Source: JBJYKD01 sp049310025
GTDB lineage: Bacteria > Bacillota > Thermosediminibacteria > Thermosediminibacterales > Tepidanaerobacteraceae
Assembly: GCF_049310025.1 (NCBI RefSeq)
Contig: NZ_JBJYKD010000059.1
Coordinates: 1-5,480 of the forward strand
DNA length: 5,480 nucleotides
Direction: 5' to 3'
Shown here: positions 5,211 to 5,480 of the stretch, one piece after another
How the letters are laid out: every line of letters begins with the position of its first letter
How positions within the stretch are numbered: position 1 is the stretch's first letter
Translations under genes and position numbers: made by a program
The notes under the pieces: model-generated
Told to the model about the DNA's origin: nothing
What the model saw: the letters and a program-made list of their open reading frames with translations, nothing else
The model's database searches: none

Positions 5211-5441
5211 TCACCTCCTTGCCCTCTCCAATAGCTCATCAATTTTCTGTTCCTGCCTCACTAATGAAAGCTGTATTGATTGAATGACGTTTGCTAAGCT
5301 GTTCAATGCTTTCGTGTTGTTTTCTATTACCTCCGATAACTCATTGTCTTTTTTCTTGCCTACAAAAAGACTCACAATGTATAAAAGCCCCGCAACAGCA
5401 AAAGTCGCAAGGCCGTATTGTGCCAGCTCTGTTCCCGGCAT
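5211..5441 (-). CDS. small single-helix coiled-coil protein, BhlA/XhlA-like lysis protein
   Basis: A 76-residue protein with one membrane segment at about 8-28 (GLATFAVAGLLYIVSLFVG), a basic KKK stop and a charged helical region from about 32 to the end (ENNTKALNSLANVIQSI, QEQKIDELLERARR) with heptad-like spacing that predicts a coiled coil. The architecture of one membrane helix plus a coiled coil matches BhlA/UviB and XhlA-type phage proteins that sit next to amidase genes and help or act as holins. ATG at 5441 is supported by AAGGAGG 8 bases upstream. It is the first gene of the visible lysis cassette; an upstream phage gene probably lies just beyond 5480. Family assignment is by build and position, not by a diagnostic motif. 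Confidence 0.72.
   Translation of the reverse strand: MPGTELAQYGLATFAVAGLLYIVSLFVGKKKDNELSEVIENNTKALNSLANVIQSIQLSLVRQEQKIDELLERARR
5212..5220 (-). promoter_or_regulatory. Shine-Dalgarno site of the amidase gene
   Basis: AAGGAGGTG on the minus strand, with its GGAGG core 7 bases before the ATG at 5206. It lies inside the last codons of the upstream gene, tying translation of the two together. It rules out the ATG at 5242 as the main start. Confidence 0.85.
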
Positions 5442-5480
5442 TATATCTGCCTCCTTTTTAAAAGTAAGGGTTCTATATAT

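Overview
The window looks like accessory DNA from a low- to mid-GC Gram-positive bacterium, probably of the Clostridia. The basis is strong AGGAGG-type Shine-Dalgarno sites, a TTG start, sigma-A-like promoter boxes, a CCA-encoding tRNA, and a cell-wall amidase joined to a copper-amine-oxidase-like C-terminal domain. No gene here allows naming a genus.

Left part (1-2775), almost all on the minus strand: a leftward promoter (95-123), a tiny scrap resembling the end of an S9 peptidase (179-244), two tandem minus-strand terminators (265-343), and a three-gene leftward unit. Reading leftward, that unit is darT (2467-1874, DNA ADP-ribosyltransferase toxin), darG (1857-757, macrodomain antitoxin) and a broken third reading frame (767-356) that overlaps the end of darG and stops just before the terminators. 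DarT modifies thymidine in DNA; the DarG macrodomain removes the modification and its C-terminal part is expected to block the toxin. Such pairs act in phage defence.

Middle (2775-3072): a minus-strand tRNA-Glu (CTC) with its own terminator, then a GC-rich array of seven GGCGG(T/G) motifs whose centres are 20-22 bp apart. Parts of the array closely resemble the anticodon arm and adjoining D-arm of the neighbouring tRNA-Glu. This array, lying directly before an integrase, is the least explained structure in the window.

Right part (3073-5480): a complete tyrosine recombinase on the plus strand, converging across a shared terminator with a four-gene minus-strand phage lysis cassette. Reading leftward the cassette is a small one-helix coiled-coil protein of BhlA/XhlA-like build, an Amidase_3 endolysin, a two-helix membrane protein, and a second two-helix protein that is a candidate holin. 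The lysis-then-integrase order is that of the end of a temperate phage or related element, and the tRNA/array region is the natural place to look for its attachment site. Whether darTG belongs to the same element cannot be decided from this window.
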